The notes under the pieces are model-generated. The model worked only from the letters and a program-made list of their open reading frames with translations, did no database searches and had not been told where the DNA came from. A stretch of DNA of 64,000 nt, taken from positions 284,414,284 through 284,478,283 of the forward strand of contig CM060900.1 of assembly GCA_030762935.1 (NCBI GenBank), given 5' to 3'. This document shows positions 46,261 to 57,014 of the stretch, one piece after another. Source of the DNA: Hymenopus coronatus (taxonomy: Eukaryota; Arthropoda; Insecta; Mantodea; Hymenopodidae). The number at the start of each line of letters is the position of its first letter. Position 1 is the first letter of the stretch. Made by a program: the position numbers and the translations under genes.

Positions 46261-47277
46261 TTCTTCTGTACTGAACTGCACGAACGATATCTCAACCACA
46301 ATCTTAGTCCACAGCCTGCAGGTTTCCGTTTCCGTGACAGTCTTGGGAAACATAATATTGTAGTCCCTCGTATATTTCTGAAGGGGGAATGGTTTTACCC
46401 ACCTTGGTTACGTGCTACCTCCCACGTAGATCTCGGGATGACAGCTTACGGAAAATCTGCGTTGCCTCTGTGTAGTATCCGTAGTTGTTTTTAGAAGTTT
46501 TATCCTCTTACAGTGGCCGATATTTTATTTATACCGATGGCAGTAAGTGCAGCGACTGTGTGGGATGCGCTTTTGTTACTGGTACCGAGCCACATACTTT
46601 CGGTTTACATATTAACACATCCATTTATTCTGCAGAGCTGTATGCCATCTACCGAGCTATTTTGTATGTTCGCCGCAGCAATTTGGGTAACTGCCCTATT
46701 TTAAGTGATTCTCTTAGTGCCCTTCAGAGCGTCCGTGAGTTGTACAACCACCATCCTCTTGTGCAGCGCATCCAGGACCTCCACATTTTAGACACTTCTG
46801 GTGTTCATGTGGAGTGTGCATGGATTCCTGGTCACGCCAGCTTACAGGGCAATGAACTGGCAGATTTGGCAGCTAAGACGGTGCCTACGCAACCCAGTAC
46901 TGTGCTTCCTTTTATCACCGCTGCGGGCCTTCGGCTTGTCTGGAGAGTGGTGCACTCCGGCTGGCACGCGGAGTGGGCGTGGGAACAAGCTAAGGGAAGT
47001 GAAGGATATTCCTGTTACCTGGGTAACCTCCTCTCGTAAATCCCGTCAGGAGGAGGTGCAATTGGCTCCCTTGCGAATCGGTCACTGTAATTTTACGCAT
47101 AGTCATGTTTTTAAGAAAGATACTGCGCCTATCTGGCCGCTCTGTGGGGCAGTATTGTCGGTACGGCATGTCCTGCTAGAGTGTATTGCTCTAGCGGCCG
47201 TTCGTTCAGCGTCACACCTGCCGGTCTTCCTCGTGGAGGTTCTTGCCAACAACCACAGAGTGATCGATAGATTTTAA
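46261..47277 (+). pseudogene. LINE ORF2, part 3: RNase H and C-terminal knuckle
   Basis: RNase H motifs in order: GRYFIYTDGSK, YSAELYAIYRAI, CPILSDSLSALQ and HASLQGNELADLAAK (46485-46900), giving the D-E-D-D set. A frameshift near 46960 leads to PVTWVTSSRKSRQEEVQL, LRIGHCNFTHSHVFKKD and IWPLCGAVLSVRHVLLEC, the usual C-terminal knuckle with the first Cys replaced by Trp. The ORF ends at TAA 47275-47277. RNase H removes the RNA strand during cDNA synthesis. Confidence 0.9.
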
Positions 47278-47638
47278 CATTTTATCTAATTTGACGTTTC
47301 CAGTAAGGATTTAGTTTCTGGGATTTTACTTAATCACTGTAGCTTTTAACAGAGCGGGAGTCTATGGGTTCTAATGGTTTTTAATGGTGTTTTTTTTTTT
47401 TTTTTTTTCATTTTAACCCATCGATCATGTTTCAGTTATTTCACATCCTTTTCGCTCCGGTTTTAAATCTTTTACAGTTATGTTTATCCTTTAGCCTCCA
47501 GTTGTTTTAGTCTCAGGATTTGAGCGACATTTGTTTCATACTGTGCTTTTACCTTTGGTGTTTTTATTTAACTTTGTTTTATGAGGGCGCTAATGACCTC
47601 AGTAGTTGAACGCCCTTAAACACCAACATTCATTCATT

Positions 47639-47649
47639 CCTCGATTAGA
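47639..47649 (+). repeat. target-site duplication, right copy
   Basis: CCTCGATTAGA, identical to 41737-41747 and directly after the (CATT)n tail. Confidence 0.9.
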
Positions 47650-48465
47650 GGATTCAGGTCCGACGATTGCGAAGTGTTTCCATTACCTTCTCTCAGTGGT
47701 GTAAGACGCACACTTAAAATTGTGTACTTTAGATCATTGTTTTTAGAATAGTTTAATGTGTTCTTTATTCCCTAAACGCTCATCGCTTATTTCAAAATTG
47801 AGCCTCAAAATGGCCAAGTTTGCACGATGATCCGTAACTTTTTCACTAACCTCATGCGCAGCCATGCATCCCCACACCAGATTACCACCTCCACTATTCT
47901 TCATATTCCCGCCTTCGGTTCAAATTCCTCCGGGACAGTATGGATTGATTAAAAGTTTTTCCTTTCCCAGGTTAACCTCAGTCCTATAAAATGCCGGGGA
48001 GGTACCCCGAACTTAGGTCTGGAACGCTTTATTCCTATATCTCCTTTCCCAGTTACCTATCATTTCATTTTTGGCAGCACATTATTCTTATTAAGTTAAT
48101 GATTAACTTTTCGTCGTTCGTATTGTTTTTCCATAGAAACAGTAAATCTGAGAATTTTTCTCAACTGAACATAGAACATCATACCATAAGGCAGACATTG
48201 GCATCGGTAGCACAAGTCAAAAAACGCAATCTCTCCATTTCCACCTTCCACATGCTGTTAGTTACGATGGGGCGGGTTATTGATGAGTGGTAGTCCAAGG
48301 CGTATCACATTGCAAAATGTCACTTCCTAAGGATGCTGAAGCAAAAAGAAAAATCCGTGTACATAACTTACACACGGAGTGGGTAGCACGGCGCGTCCCT
48401 TGAAATGCCCGCGTCTGACACAAAGTTTCATTTTTACCTATATACACTTTTGCGAAACGAGCCTC
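47650..48465. other. anonymous DNA with a possible tRNA-derived SINE fragment
   Basis: About 47910-48075 has GGTTCAAATTCCTCC, a B-box-like block, followed by CTTTCCCAGGTTAACCT and GCCGGGGAGGTACCCCGAAC. This looks like a SINE body but has no second copy here. The rest shows nothing I can support. Confidence 0.4.
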
Positions 48466-48468
48466 TTT

Positions 48469-49345
48469 TGCTTTTTCTACCAAGTACTATGCACACTCAT
48501 AGTAGGTGAAGAAGGTATTCTATTCCACCAAAAAATTCGATAGATTTCACCGGAAATACATGTTTCGAAGACCCCTGAATTTAAATAAAATTTGGATAAA
48601 TGTTCTCGTGTGTGTGCGTGTATCTATATTTGGGCAGCATAACTGAAAAACGTAAAATCGTTAAACAACGCACTTGGTATTCAAGTTTAGTATTTTCTAA
48701 GGATTCGACACGAAGATTTTCAAGAAAAATCTCCCAAACCAAACAACCCTTTACATAGAAGATTTTTCGAAATTTTTATTTTTCTCAAAAAGTGGCTAAC
48801 TATTTTGATAAATCTACCGTATTGAATATATTTATATGATAAATAAAATATCTTGAATCTGTTGTGTATAGCCTCTGAAACCCTCTTCATTCTGCATAAC
48901 TGGTAAACCGTGAGGGATACACAAAAACTGATTGCACAGATAGTGTAGAACGTCAAAACACACATTTTATGTATGTACTTATTTTTGTGGAGTTAATTAT
49001 TTGTGAGATACTTTGTATTATTAGTTTCAATTTTTCAATAGTTTTCTCAAATAAAAAGCTATCATGTGTTTGCTTTCTCCTGGTCAAGCAAAGAGAGCAC
49101 AATTTAAAGGCCATCGTATAGCAACCAGCGCTTTAAAATTTTAACCTGCGCTTATGCCGATTATATCACTTTAATCACGCTGTAACTACAGAACATATTT
49201 AACAAAATATGTAACAAAATATTTATGAAAAATGTTATATCGTACATTAATACGAAGTGGATAAAAACTACATTTTTACAAAAATGGTTTGTTGAATAAC
49301 GTTTAGAGAAAGTCATGTGAAGACAGCATATCAGATTTTAAGTTT
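48469..49345 (+). mobile_element. Z element, near full length
   Basis: The head CTTTTTCTACCAAGTACTATG...GAAGAAGGTATTCTATTCC, the AAATTCGATAGATTTCACCGG block and GACACGAAGATTTTC lead to the 3' end AGAGAAAGTCATGTGAAGAC.GCATATCAGATTTT. All diagnostic Z parts are in order. Confidence 0.8.
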
Positions 49346-49349
49346 GTTG

Positions 49350-50245
49350 CTCAGTTGGTACGATTTATAAACAGAACGCTGTAGGTTGCCTCACTATTTT
49401 ACATTGAAATATCATCTCAGTATAATAAAAATAATATAATAATAACAACAGCAACAGCAGCAGCAACTCTTCTTATTCTTTTTATACGTCTTTCAAATGT
49501 TTTCCTCCTTTTTGAGAAAACTAAGAAACGCAAAACCACAAAGCAAACTATGTTCCCCACAAATGTATGGTGGAGAGCTAACTTCAACGTTGCGCATCTC
49601 TGCACCTGTTATTTGTCTTCCTGGTATTTGAGAGATTGAGAACTGGTTCAGAAGGCAGCTTAATAAAATTCTCTCATTTCTTACGAAATTCACACAAGCT
49701 GCCTTTCTGTTTCCTCTGAATGTTGAATGTATTGTGTTTCAGTATGCAAAATGTAATATATTTAATATTTATTAGATCAGTTTTTATTCTAGTAGAAAAT
49801 ACTTATATTTTAAGTTCTGAACAAATTATTTACTACGTTAATTTCTCTAGACACTCCATGCGATACAACCTTTAATTGAAAAAAAAGAAAAAAAGAAAAG
49901 AAAAATGCTTCTTTGAAATGTTTATTTTGCTTGCACATGCTTGAATTACTGTATATGGTTAACTTTACATTAGAATAATGCCCACATTTAGGAATTAAAT
50001 ACACAAGTCATTGGCTGAGGACGAATACTAATGACACTCTATATGTTAAGAAAGTAATAGGAGTTATGTCAACATTCAACAGAGTTACTGGACGTATCAG
50101 CAGTTGGAAACGAGAAAAGTGATAACTTTCTACGTCAACATTGCAATTGGCTTTAACTAAATTTGCTTTAGTGATATTTTATGTTTAGTGTTTGGGAAGA
50201 TTTATGAAATTGGTTTTAAATATTAATTTTGGGTTGTTGGTGTTT
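49350..50245. other. anonymous AT-rich DNA
   Basis: A short CAG/CAA and ATA simple-sequence patch lies at about 49425-49465. No gene or larger repeat recognised. Confidence 0.4.
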
Positions 50246-50250
50246 TGTAG

Positions 50251-50421
50251 GCCTACTGAAGATCATACTACATTTGAGCGGTCTAGTCATTTCTACGAAC
50301 GTCGCGAGGGAGACGCCTATTTGAGACGTCCAGCCTCAGCTTACCATGTAAATGACACTCTGAGAGGCCGTGCAAGAGAACGCTTGTACAGAAATGGTCC
50401 ATACACATCACTCATAGAGAG
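50251..50421 (+). CDS. candidate 171-bp internal exon, unknown product
   Basis: A T-rich tract and TGTTTTGTAG (acceptor, ends 50250) precede 57 codons of open frame ending at AG|GTAAGT (50421/50422), phase 2 at both ends. The peptide is polar and charged: PTEDHTTFERSSHFYERREG, then LRRPASAYHVND, TLRGRARERLYRNG and PYTSLIER. Its codon use is GC-richer than the flanks, and it overlaps no repeat in the window. No family is recognised. It could be a cytoplasmic or linker segment. The acceptor phase fits the donor of the 16111-16186 candidate in one of its two frames. I rate this the best-looking host exon in the window. Confidence 0.5.
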
Positions 50422-50429
50422 GTAAGTTG

Positions 50430-50745
50430 TTAATTCTACATACTCGTATTAATGCATTCTCTGATGTGTCATTTTCTATACGTTATGTGTTCACTTAATG
50501 CCAGTTTCCACTTTGGGCAGCGTTCTCTCTCCATCATTTCCATATAATCATAGGCAGGAACTTTTATTTTTAACGATAAATGAGAAAGTTGATGAAGTTT
50601 AAAAAAAATGCTTTGTATACATATGACATAATTTTGAAATAATGTATAGGCTTATTCTTTCGCGAATATCGGGAGTTTCTCATATTTTAGAGAATGTTTT
50701 ATAGCGATAAATGAGAAATATCTAATGTTTTTACTTACTCTTGAA
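50430..50745. other. anonymous AT-rich DNA
   Basis: No feature supported. If the exon at 50251-50421 is real, this is intron. The last 30 bases (TTTTTACTTACTCTTGAATG) may be an eroded Z head interrupted by element C. Confidence 0.4.
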
Positions 50746-51399
50746 TGATTGTACAATGTAAACCCGTCATGTCTGGAAGGACAAATTCGTCTTAAGTCCC
50801 TCACGGCACAGCGCCTTGTGTACACCATCCGCGATACAGGTGTATAGCGGCAGCAACACGTTGTCACTAGTTCCAAATATTAATATTACTAACCCATATA
50901 ATCAGTAATCATAATCAGATACGTAAATTTAGCTTCTTCAATAAGCTATCAATATTAAAACATGATACAGTTTGCCACTTTCCATGTGTGTTCACTGTAG
51001 CGCTGAGACAAAACGTAGGTTACCTCTGTACTGAGGATCGCAGGTTCGCTTCTCGCATGTAGCACACTTTTTTGTTTTTCCTTCTCTTGAATCCACACAT
51101 AGCGGCTATTTATTTTACATACTTATTTCACACACAGCATTCAGTATAGTTAATAATATTATAGTTATTAGGATGCTTCTTTAAGGGTTTATTCTGCCGA
51201 GCATGAATATGCTGCACACGGAACCATGTGGTTAACAAAAAATACTAAAAATATTCGTAAAAAAAACAAATGTTTTAAAACATTTTTTCAAATCTATTTT
51301 TTTACTTAACGTACCCTTCACAAATTGATTAAACACACCTTTCACAAAGCGACCAAACACACCCTTCATAAACCGTGACTTCACAATTCCATCATGGTC

Positions 51400-51715
51400 G
51401 CGTATCTCTATCGTGTTGAGGTTGGATATCAAGCCACGGTCTAGGTGTGCTATGGCAGCTTGACAATTCAATGAACGGTGTGCAATACACGGTAATACTG
51501 GATAATATTTTGATTCCCTCTGTGGGAATGTGTGGGCTGAGGTAATTAGGGAGTTGCGCTCCTGTTACCTGTAAACGGGCGAAGCACAAAAGATTGATTC
51601 TGTGCACAAATTCAAGAAGCCTAAGCTCTTGTTGCTTCTTGCCCTCATTACTGTAACCATTTATTTTGTCTATGCCCGAAGATTGTGGCTTGTTATACGG
51701 GCTCAGGGTTCATAC
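51400..51715 (+). pseudogene. Tc1-family transposase, element C
   Basis: Only the C-terminal part is clear: VWAEVIRELR-like sequence from 51528 (TGTGGGCTGAGG), then a stop, CAQIQEA- and HYCNHLFCLCPKI-type sequence to about 51710. The segment with the second Asp, present in A and B, has been deleted between about 51520 and 51530. Confidence 0.65.
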
Positions 51716-51784
51716 ACCCGATATTACTTATGTTTATTTTTTGTGGTTTAGTTTTAGAAGATAAAAGTTTATTTACATATATTT

Positions 51785-52627
51785 TTACTTTCTCTACACG
51801 TACTATGCGCGTATGGAGAAGGTACTGCATTCCATCCAAAAATTCGATACCGAGATTTCACCGGAAATACACGTTTTAGGGTCTCTTGTGTCTAAAAAAA
51901 ACATTTTTGAAAAAAGGTCCGTGTGTGTCTGTGTACACGATAACTCAAAAACGAAAAATCGGTAAAATGCCAAACTTTGTCTTTCAGTTAAGTGTCTTCC
52001 AAGGATGCGACACGAAGCTTTCTTAGGAAAATCCTCCCACCCCAAACTACCCTTTACATGAAAAATTGTTCGAAAAGTTTGATTTTCTCAAAATGACTAA
52101 CGATTTTTATTAAAATACTGTATATTAAAGATATTTACATCTCAATTAAAAGCCATATCTTGGATTTTCTGGAAATAGTCTCTGAAGACTCTTTATTCCG
52201 AATGAATTTTGCAGGATTTTGTGTAACTAGTAAACCGTAAGAGATAAGACAAAAAACTTACTGCACAAAAAATGTAGATCTCGTTACAACACACAATTTA
52301 GGTAAAATACATTTTCTTCGTGGAGTTGACCATTTTTGTAGGTATTCCTTTTTATTCGTTTCAGTTTTAAAGTAGTTAAAATGATTCACATGCGGGAATT
52401 TGTCAACTCCTTGCAATGTAAAGAAACGGATTTCACCCACACGGCAACCAGCTTTTAAAAGATTTGACTATCATTTTAGCCTAATGTATTTCTTTTTCAC
52501 TGCTACTTACAAGAAGCCATTTCTGCTAATGTTTATCTGGATTAGCGTGACGTATATAGAAGCATAAGCTTTTTAACAATAATTTGATACAGAGATGTAG
52601 AGAAAGTCATGTGAATGGAACACATCA
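51785..52627 (+). mobile_element. Z element, full length reference copy
   Basis: 843 bp with both ends defined by interruption of Tc1-like element C. The 5' end is ACTTTCTCTACACGTACTAT; the 3' end is ATGTAGAGAAAGTCATGTGA, ATGGAACACATCAGATTA. GTAGAGAAAGT near the 3' end is the inverse of the 5' terminus but lies about 25 bp inside. A hairpin (ATGTG/CACAT) follows it. The insertion is in a T run with no longer duplication. No coding capacity is visible. Confidence 0.85.
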
Positions 52628-52780
52628 GATTATTTTTTAGTTATTTAACACGAGTGTTATTACAATTATGTTTTTGTGTGCATAGATGGGTCCATAACTT
52701 CAAATGCCAAAGTTACACTAATGCAATGTTATGTTCTACATATCCAGTCATAATATTAATGAACATAAAAATGATAAGCA

Positions 52781-52843
52781 GCGAGAGATTTGAACCTAGG
52801 AACTTTTGAGTGGAAGCAACGTTTTTAAACCTCTCGGCCACCG
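52781..52843 (-). other. tRNA-like module inside Tc1-like element C
   Basis: On minus, GGTGGCCGAGAGGTTTAAAA (A-box) and CCTAGGTTCAAATCTCTCGC (good B-box). It is the third copy of the module found in elements A and B. Confidence 0.7.
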
Positions 52844-53014
52844 TAACCTTCTTCCGTAACCTGTTTTCAGAAGTTAACCATTGCGATGTCAGTCACAGAT
52901 CACTGTCCAGTTATTTCGTGTGCGCTGTGAACCCAGTTTTTACGAAGATACCCGAAGCTCTTCGATCGACACATGGAATCTGGGGATGACTCATTTTTTG
53001 TGGTGACGGGTGTA

Positions 53015-53845
53015 CATAGTAAGTAGAGGAGGGATTGTATTCCACCCAAAAATGGTATTCTGAGATTGCACCACAAATAAATATTTTGAGCTCCTATGAA
53101 ACCGTAAAAAGTATATTTAGCAAAAGGCGCGCGTGCTTTGTATGTGTAGCATAATTCAAAAACGAAAATCCGTTAAATATCAAGCTTAACATTTATGTTT
53201 AGTTTCTCCCAACGATGCGACACGACGATTTTCAACTTAGCGTTTAAATGCAAATTTTTGAAAATTTTTATTTTCTCACAACTGACTCAAACCGAACGAT
53301 TTTGATATAACTACCATACATATTTACATGTCAAATAAAATGCATATCTTGAATTTCGTGGGAATAGCTTCTGAAGTGCTTTACATTCTGAATGTGTTTT
53401 ATACAACTGGTAAACCGCAAGAGATGCACAAAGGCGCACAACACAAAAAATGTAAATCTCGTCAAAACACACGGTTGGTCTTTACATTTTTGTTGTGGAG
53501 CTAACCATTTCCGAGATAGTCCTTGTAATTGGTTTCAATTTTAAAATGCTTATACTTCTCCTAAACAGTGTCGTCCGTGTTTCTTGTATGTTACTCCCAG
53601 CCCTGAAAAGAGAAACGCATTTCAATGATAATAGCATATCTACAGTTTTTGAAGGATTTGACTGTTGCCTTATACCCACTAGTGTATTCCCTTAGTTTCC
53701 TTCTACATATAAGGACTAAGTAATAAAACTGTTCTGTAATGTTTATCTCGAATAGTATGAAGTAGAAACAAGGATAATGTTTTGTAAAATGTTTGTCTCC
53801 AGAACACGTAAGGAAAATCATGTGAACAGAACACATCACATTTTG
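53015..53845 (+). mobile_element. Z element, head truncated by element C
   Basis: Starts inside the Z head (CATAGTAAGTAGAGGAGGGATTGTATTCC) right after the terminal TA of element C. It continues through GACACGACGATTTTC, the GGGAATAGCTTCTGAAG block and the tail CACGTAAGGAAAATCATGTGA, ACAGAACACATCACATTTT. The missing head half should lie to the left of element C. Confidence 0.8.
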
Positions 53846-53849
53846 TATT

Positions 53850-55125
53850 TTGCGTATTTTGCATTTACTTCAAGTTAAAAAGTGAAACCTTAATTTAACA
53901 TTTGCGTTAAACAAAGTTATGATGCAATGTTTAGCATTTCAACGAAAAAGTATTTAGCGGTTTCAATACTAACGAGACACTGAAATAAGGTACCAAACAA
54001 GAAAAAGTCTTGTTTCTCTAAGTCGCAGGTTGGTAACGATCCAGTATTAGAATTTCAATCTAAAGGAAAACCTTTAGCTAACCTTGTTTTAATCCGCAAT
54101 ATCTCACCGAGAGCCAAATATGTGAAATATTAGAGTAGTAAGTTTGGAAGCAGTGCACTCGCAGAACGCATGGACCGCAATAAAAGATATACAGTAGCAA
54201 ATAATTTCGAAGTTTGCTGCCGTATCACTGTCTAAATTGGACTCCGTTATAACTAAAGCAACTGAGAGTATAATTACAATAAAATACATTTGTTTCAGCC
54301 TTCAGCTCTAATTACTAACTCAAGATCGGAGGTTTAAATAATATAATGACAGCATTAACCAACTAAATACATTTAAAGCTAGTTGTATTAATTCTGATTA
54401 GCTTCTTTGTTAAAAATAACTTTGTGTCATTGTTGAACAGGTAAGTTATGATTGTAACCGTAACAAATTAGTTGTAGTAGTAGCACTTTTGGCATTGAAA
54501 GCAAAAGCTGAATCTTACCACGTTTTCTGTGAAAAGTGCCGTCAATGTCTTAGGCTAATCATGTGAAACGCTGACAGCCAAACGTTTCTCTGAATATAAC
54601 TTTAGTTTTAAGAGATAGAAGGAGAACTATAAAAACAATAATGTCATAACTTGGTTTATACTGCAGTTTTGTAGTGTCTGATTTATCTGATATCTGATTG
54701 TATTTATATTGATTTGAAATAACATGTGTGCTTTGGGAAACGGGGATTTTAACATTAATGTTATAATCTGTTAGTTTTAACTTGAGTCATATCATTACTC
54801 ATTAATTGTGCCCCAAAATTAGCACCAAATTAATGTGAATGTATGTAAAATATTTCACACATAATACTACTAATTAAATAATGACATAATTTTTTGAGAT
54901 AATTGTCAACACAAAATCTTGCCTCTTTATATAACCCACTGTACATCTCTTTGTTCCTACAAGACATCGACCTCTGTCTCAAATATAGTAATCATAAGAA
55001 GAGGAGATTGCTTTTGCATTTGAGGGACCACCAAACACGTTAATAGCGTACCTTAATCCAGCCTCTCTTATAAAATGCCTTAGCAATAATCGTACGACTG
55101 GTACGCATAGTAACAACATTCTTCG
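53850..55125. other. anonymous AT-rich DNA
   Basis: No gene or repeat recognised. Confidence 0.45.
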
Positions 55126-55129
55126 AACT

Positions 55130-55335
55130 GTTACATGGCCGAGTGGTAGCGAGCTGCCTTTTCAGCCGGAGGTACCAGGCTCGATCCCCTGCAGGGTGTG
55201 GGTGTTTTCTGTAATTAGGGTTATGCCCTAGCCTCTAGTACAGTCTGAAACCCATCGCCCTCCGCCGGGATTGAACTCGCAAGCAGACGACACACAGTAG
55301 CTGCACGTTTTCGGAATGACGACAGACACATTTAT
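55130..55335 (+). repeat. tRNA-derived SINE, separate family
   Basis: The head ACATGGCCGAGTGGTAGCGA (A-box) is followed by CCAGGCTCGATCCCCTG (good B-box). The body then includes GAAACCCATCGCCCTCCGCC and CAGACGACACACAGTAGC. It has no shared body blocks with the other SINEs, so it belongs to a different family. Confidence 0.7.
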
Positions 55336-55339
55336 AGGT

Positions 55340-55848
55340 GTTCTTAGGTGCAGCGTCCATGTATAGCAATATCTGTTTATAGTTACGGCTAGAAAGTTTA
55401 TTAGTATATGAAATTAAAGTTTAAGGGGACGCTATTTACTGCATTACAATTGTGAGTATGAAGAGTATGATTAAGGTGAAATACATTTGTACTGAAGTAT
55501 ACATACAAATAAATGTTGCAAAATTGTTGACAAAAGTTTTAATGACATCCAAAAGGTTTTAGTGTGAAAATACAAACAAATAATACAATGGGAGCTAATA
55601 TATTTTAGGAAAAACTGCAGGTTAAAATAATTATAACTATTATTTACTACATCGTTCAGTGTGACATAAAAACTAGGATTAGCGAGGTGATTGAAAAACA
55701 AATGTACACTATCGTGTTCATAAATATAAACAGTTTTCGAAAGTTGTAATAATGGGATCCTAAAGTTTATAGTGTGAAAAACGAACAAGGAGCTGCAATG
55801 CGGCAAAAATATACTATTTTTATGGAAGTTGGGAATTAAAATAATTTG
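55340..55848. other. anonymous AT-rich DNA
   Basis: The minus frame at 55471-55851 (126 codons) is rich in Phe, Ile and Tyr with no motif, typical of AT-rich chance frames. No repeat recognised. Confidence 0.5.
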
Positions 55849-55849
55849 C

Positions 55850-56023
55850 ATTCTATACTACATAGTTAATAAGTATATTGGGTAGTGTATTCGACCCAAA
55901 AATCGATACTGGTAGTGATTGCACCAAAATTTGTCTCTTGAGGACTCCTTGAAATCCCCCCAAAAGTTGTTTTAGAAAAAGTCCGGTATGTAAGAGAGAG
56001 AGGTGGCTGAGAGGGTGGGAGAG

Positions 56024-56077
<54 letters not shown>

Positions 56078-56775
56078 CGAGAAGGAGGGAGAAAGAGTTG
56101 ATTCAAAAGCGAAAAGTCCGTTAAATACCAAGCTTGACATTTAAGTTCAGTTTCTTACAAGGTGACGGCAAGATGTCCAATAAAATCCTGCACCCGTTTA
56201 CATAGAGGACTTTTCGAAATTTACTATTTTCTAAAAAGTGACCATAACGATTCTGATTAGATACCACGTATTAAATATTTCCATGAAAAATAAGCTGAAT
56301 CTTGAATTTTCTGGGAACAGCCTGAGAAGTTCCCTTTGTTCGGATAGAATTTTTTGTTGGGTAATTAGTAAATGTTAAGCCATAGACAAAAACAGTGTAC
56401 AAAAGATGTAGATCTCTTTAAAAAAAATATTTCTCATAAAGTTACATGTGCATTTTCCAGATATCCGTTATTCAAGGTGTGAATCATTCAATACCTGCTC
56501 ATTCTTTTGAAGTGCCTTCGATGTTCAGTTCTTTCTCGCGGTTGCTTGCAAAGAGCATGGGATTTTAAGATGCCCAGTTCTTCAACATTTGGGTAGCGAT
56601 ATTCCATTTATATCTATTACGAAATGTGTACTGCTGGTATTTCTGCAAATGCTAATATCAAAATGAAGTAGATAGAAATATAAACGTTTATGAGAATAAC
56701 TAGTTTACCCCACTAATAAATGATAGAGAGCAGAAGCTATCATGTGAATGCGGCACATCGGATTTTTTTAAGGAA
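55850..56775 (+). mobile_element. Z element, near full length, with expanded GA tract
   Basis: Head ATAGTTAATAAGTATATTGGGTAGTG..TTCGACCCAAAAATCGATAC; middle TAAATACCAAGCTTGACATTT; tail GAAGCTATCATGTGA.TGCGGCACATCGGATTTTTTT. A (GA)n tract (56021-56072) sits where other copies have a short GTGTGTGT run. Confidence 0.75.
56021..56072 (+). repeat. (GA)n microsatellite inside Z
   Basis: About 21 GA units, imperfect at the left. It replaces the short GT repeat found at this point in other Z copies. Confidence 0.9.
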
Positions 56776-57014
56776 GGAAATCGCTCATTTTAGCAATACC
56801 ATCAATAAGTAGAGTTGAACTCAATAAAACTTTTTATGAAGCTAGTCAAAAATAACTTGGAGTCTAATGGAGACATACACTACCGTTCATTAATTTCAGA
56901 GAGAATTGCTACAGTGTGCAACTAAACGGAACATGCAATGAGACGAACAGAAATTACACTTTTATTCATAGAAAAGCTATACTGAAATCACTACGTCATG
57001 TGATGGTCCTCTAG

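Larger units (their letters stand above)
41748..47638 (+). mobile_element. full-length RNase H-bearing LINE (I/jockey-related)
   Basis: 5.9 kb bounded by a perfect 11-bp direct repeat. It begins with a C run and GGGGCCTACTACGG and has a 5' UTR of about 0.45 kb. It carries ORF1 (gag-like with CCHC knuckles) and ORF2 (endonuclease, reverse transcriptase, RNase H, C-terminal knuckle). The 3' UTR ends with the hairpin-like GGGCGCTAATGACC...TTGAACGCCCTTAAA and a (CATT)n tail. GC content is higher than the flanks. Both ORFs have several stops and frameshifts, so the copy entered whole and then decayed. Confidence 0.92.
50751..53014 (+). mobile_element. Tc1-like element C (family 2), interrupted by a Z element
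   Basis: Aligns with elements A and B from CGTCATGTCTGGAAGGAC at the left to CATTTTTTGTGGTGACGGGTGTACA at 53014. Between GTTTATTTACATATATTTTT (51784) and TTTTTAGTTATTTAACACGAG (about 52628), which are adjacent in element B, an 843-bp Z is inserted. The right flank after the terminal TA is Z sequence, so C itself landed in a Z. Confidence 0.8.
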
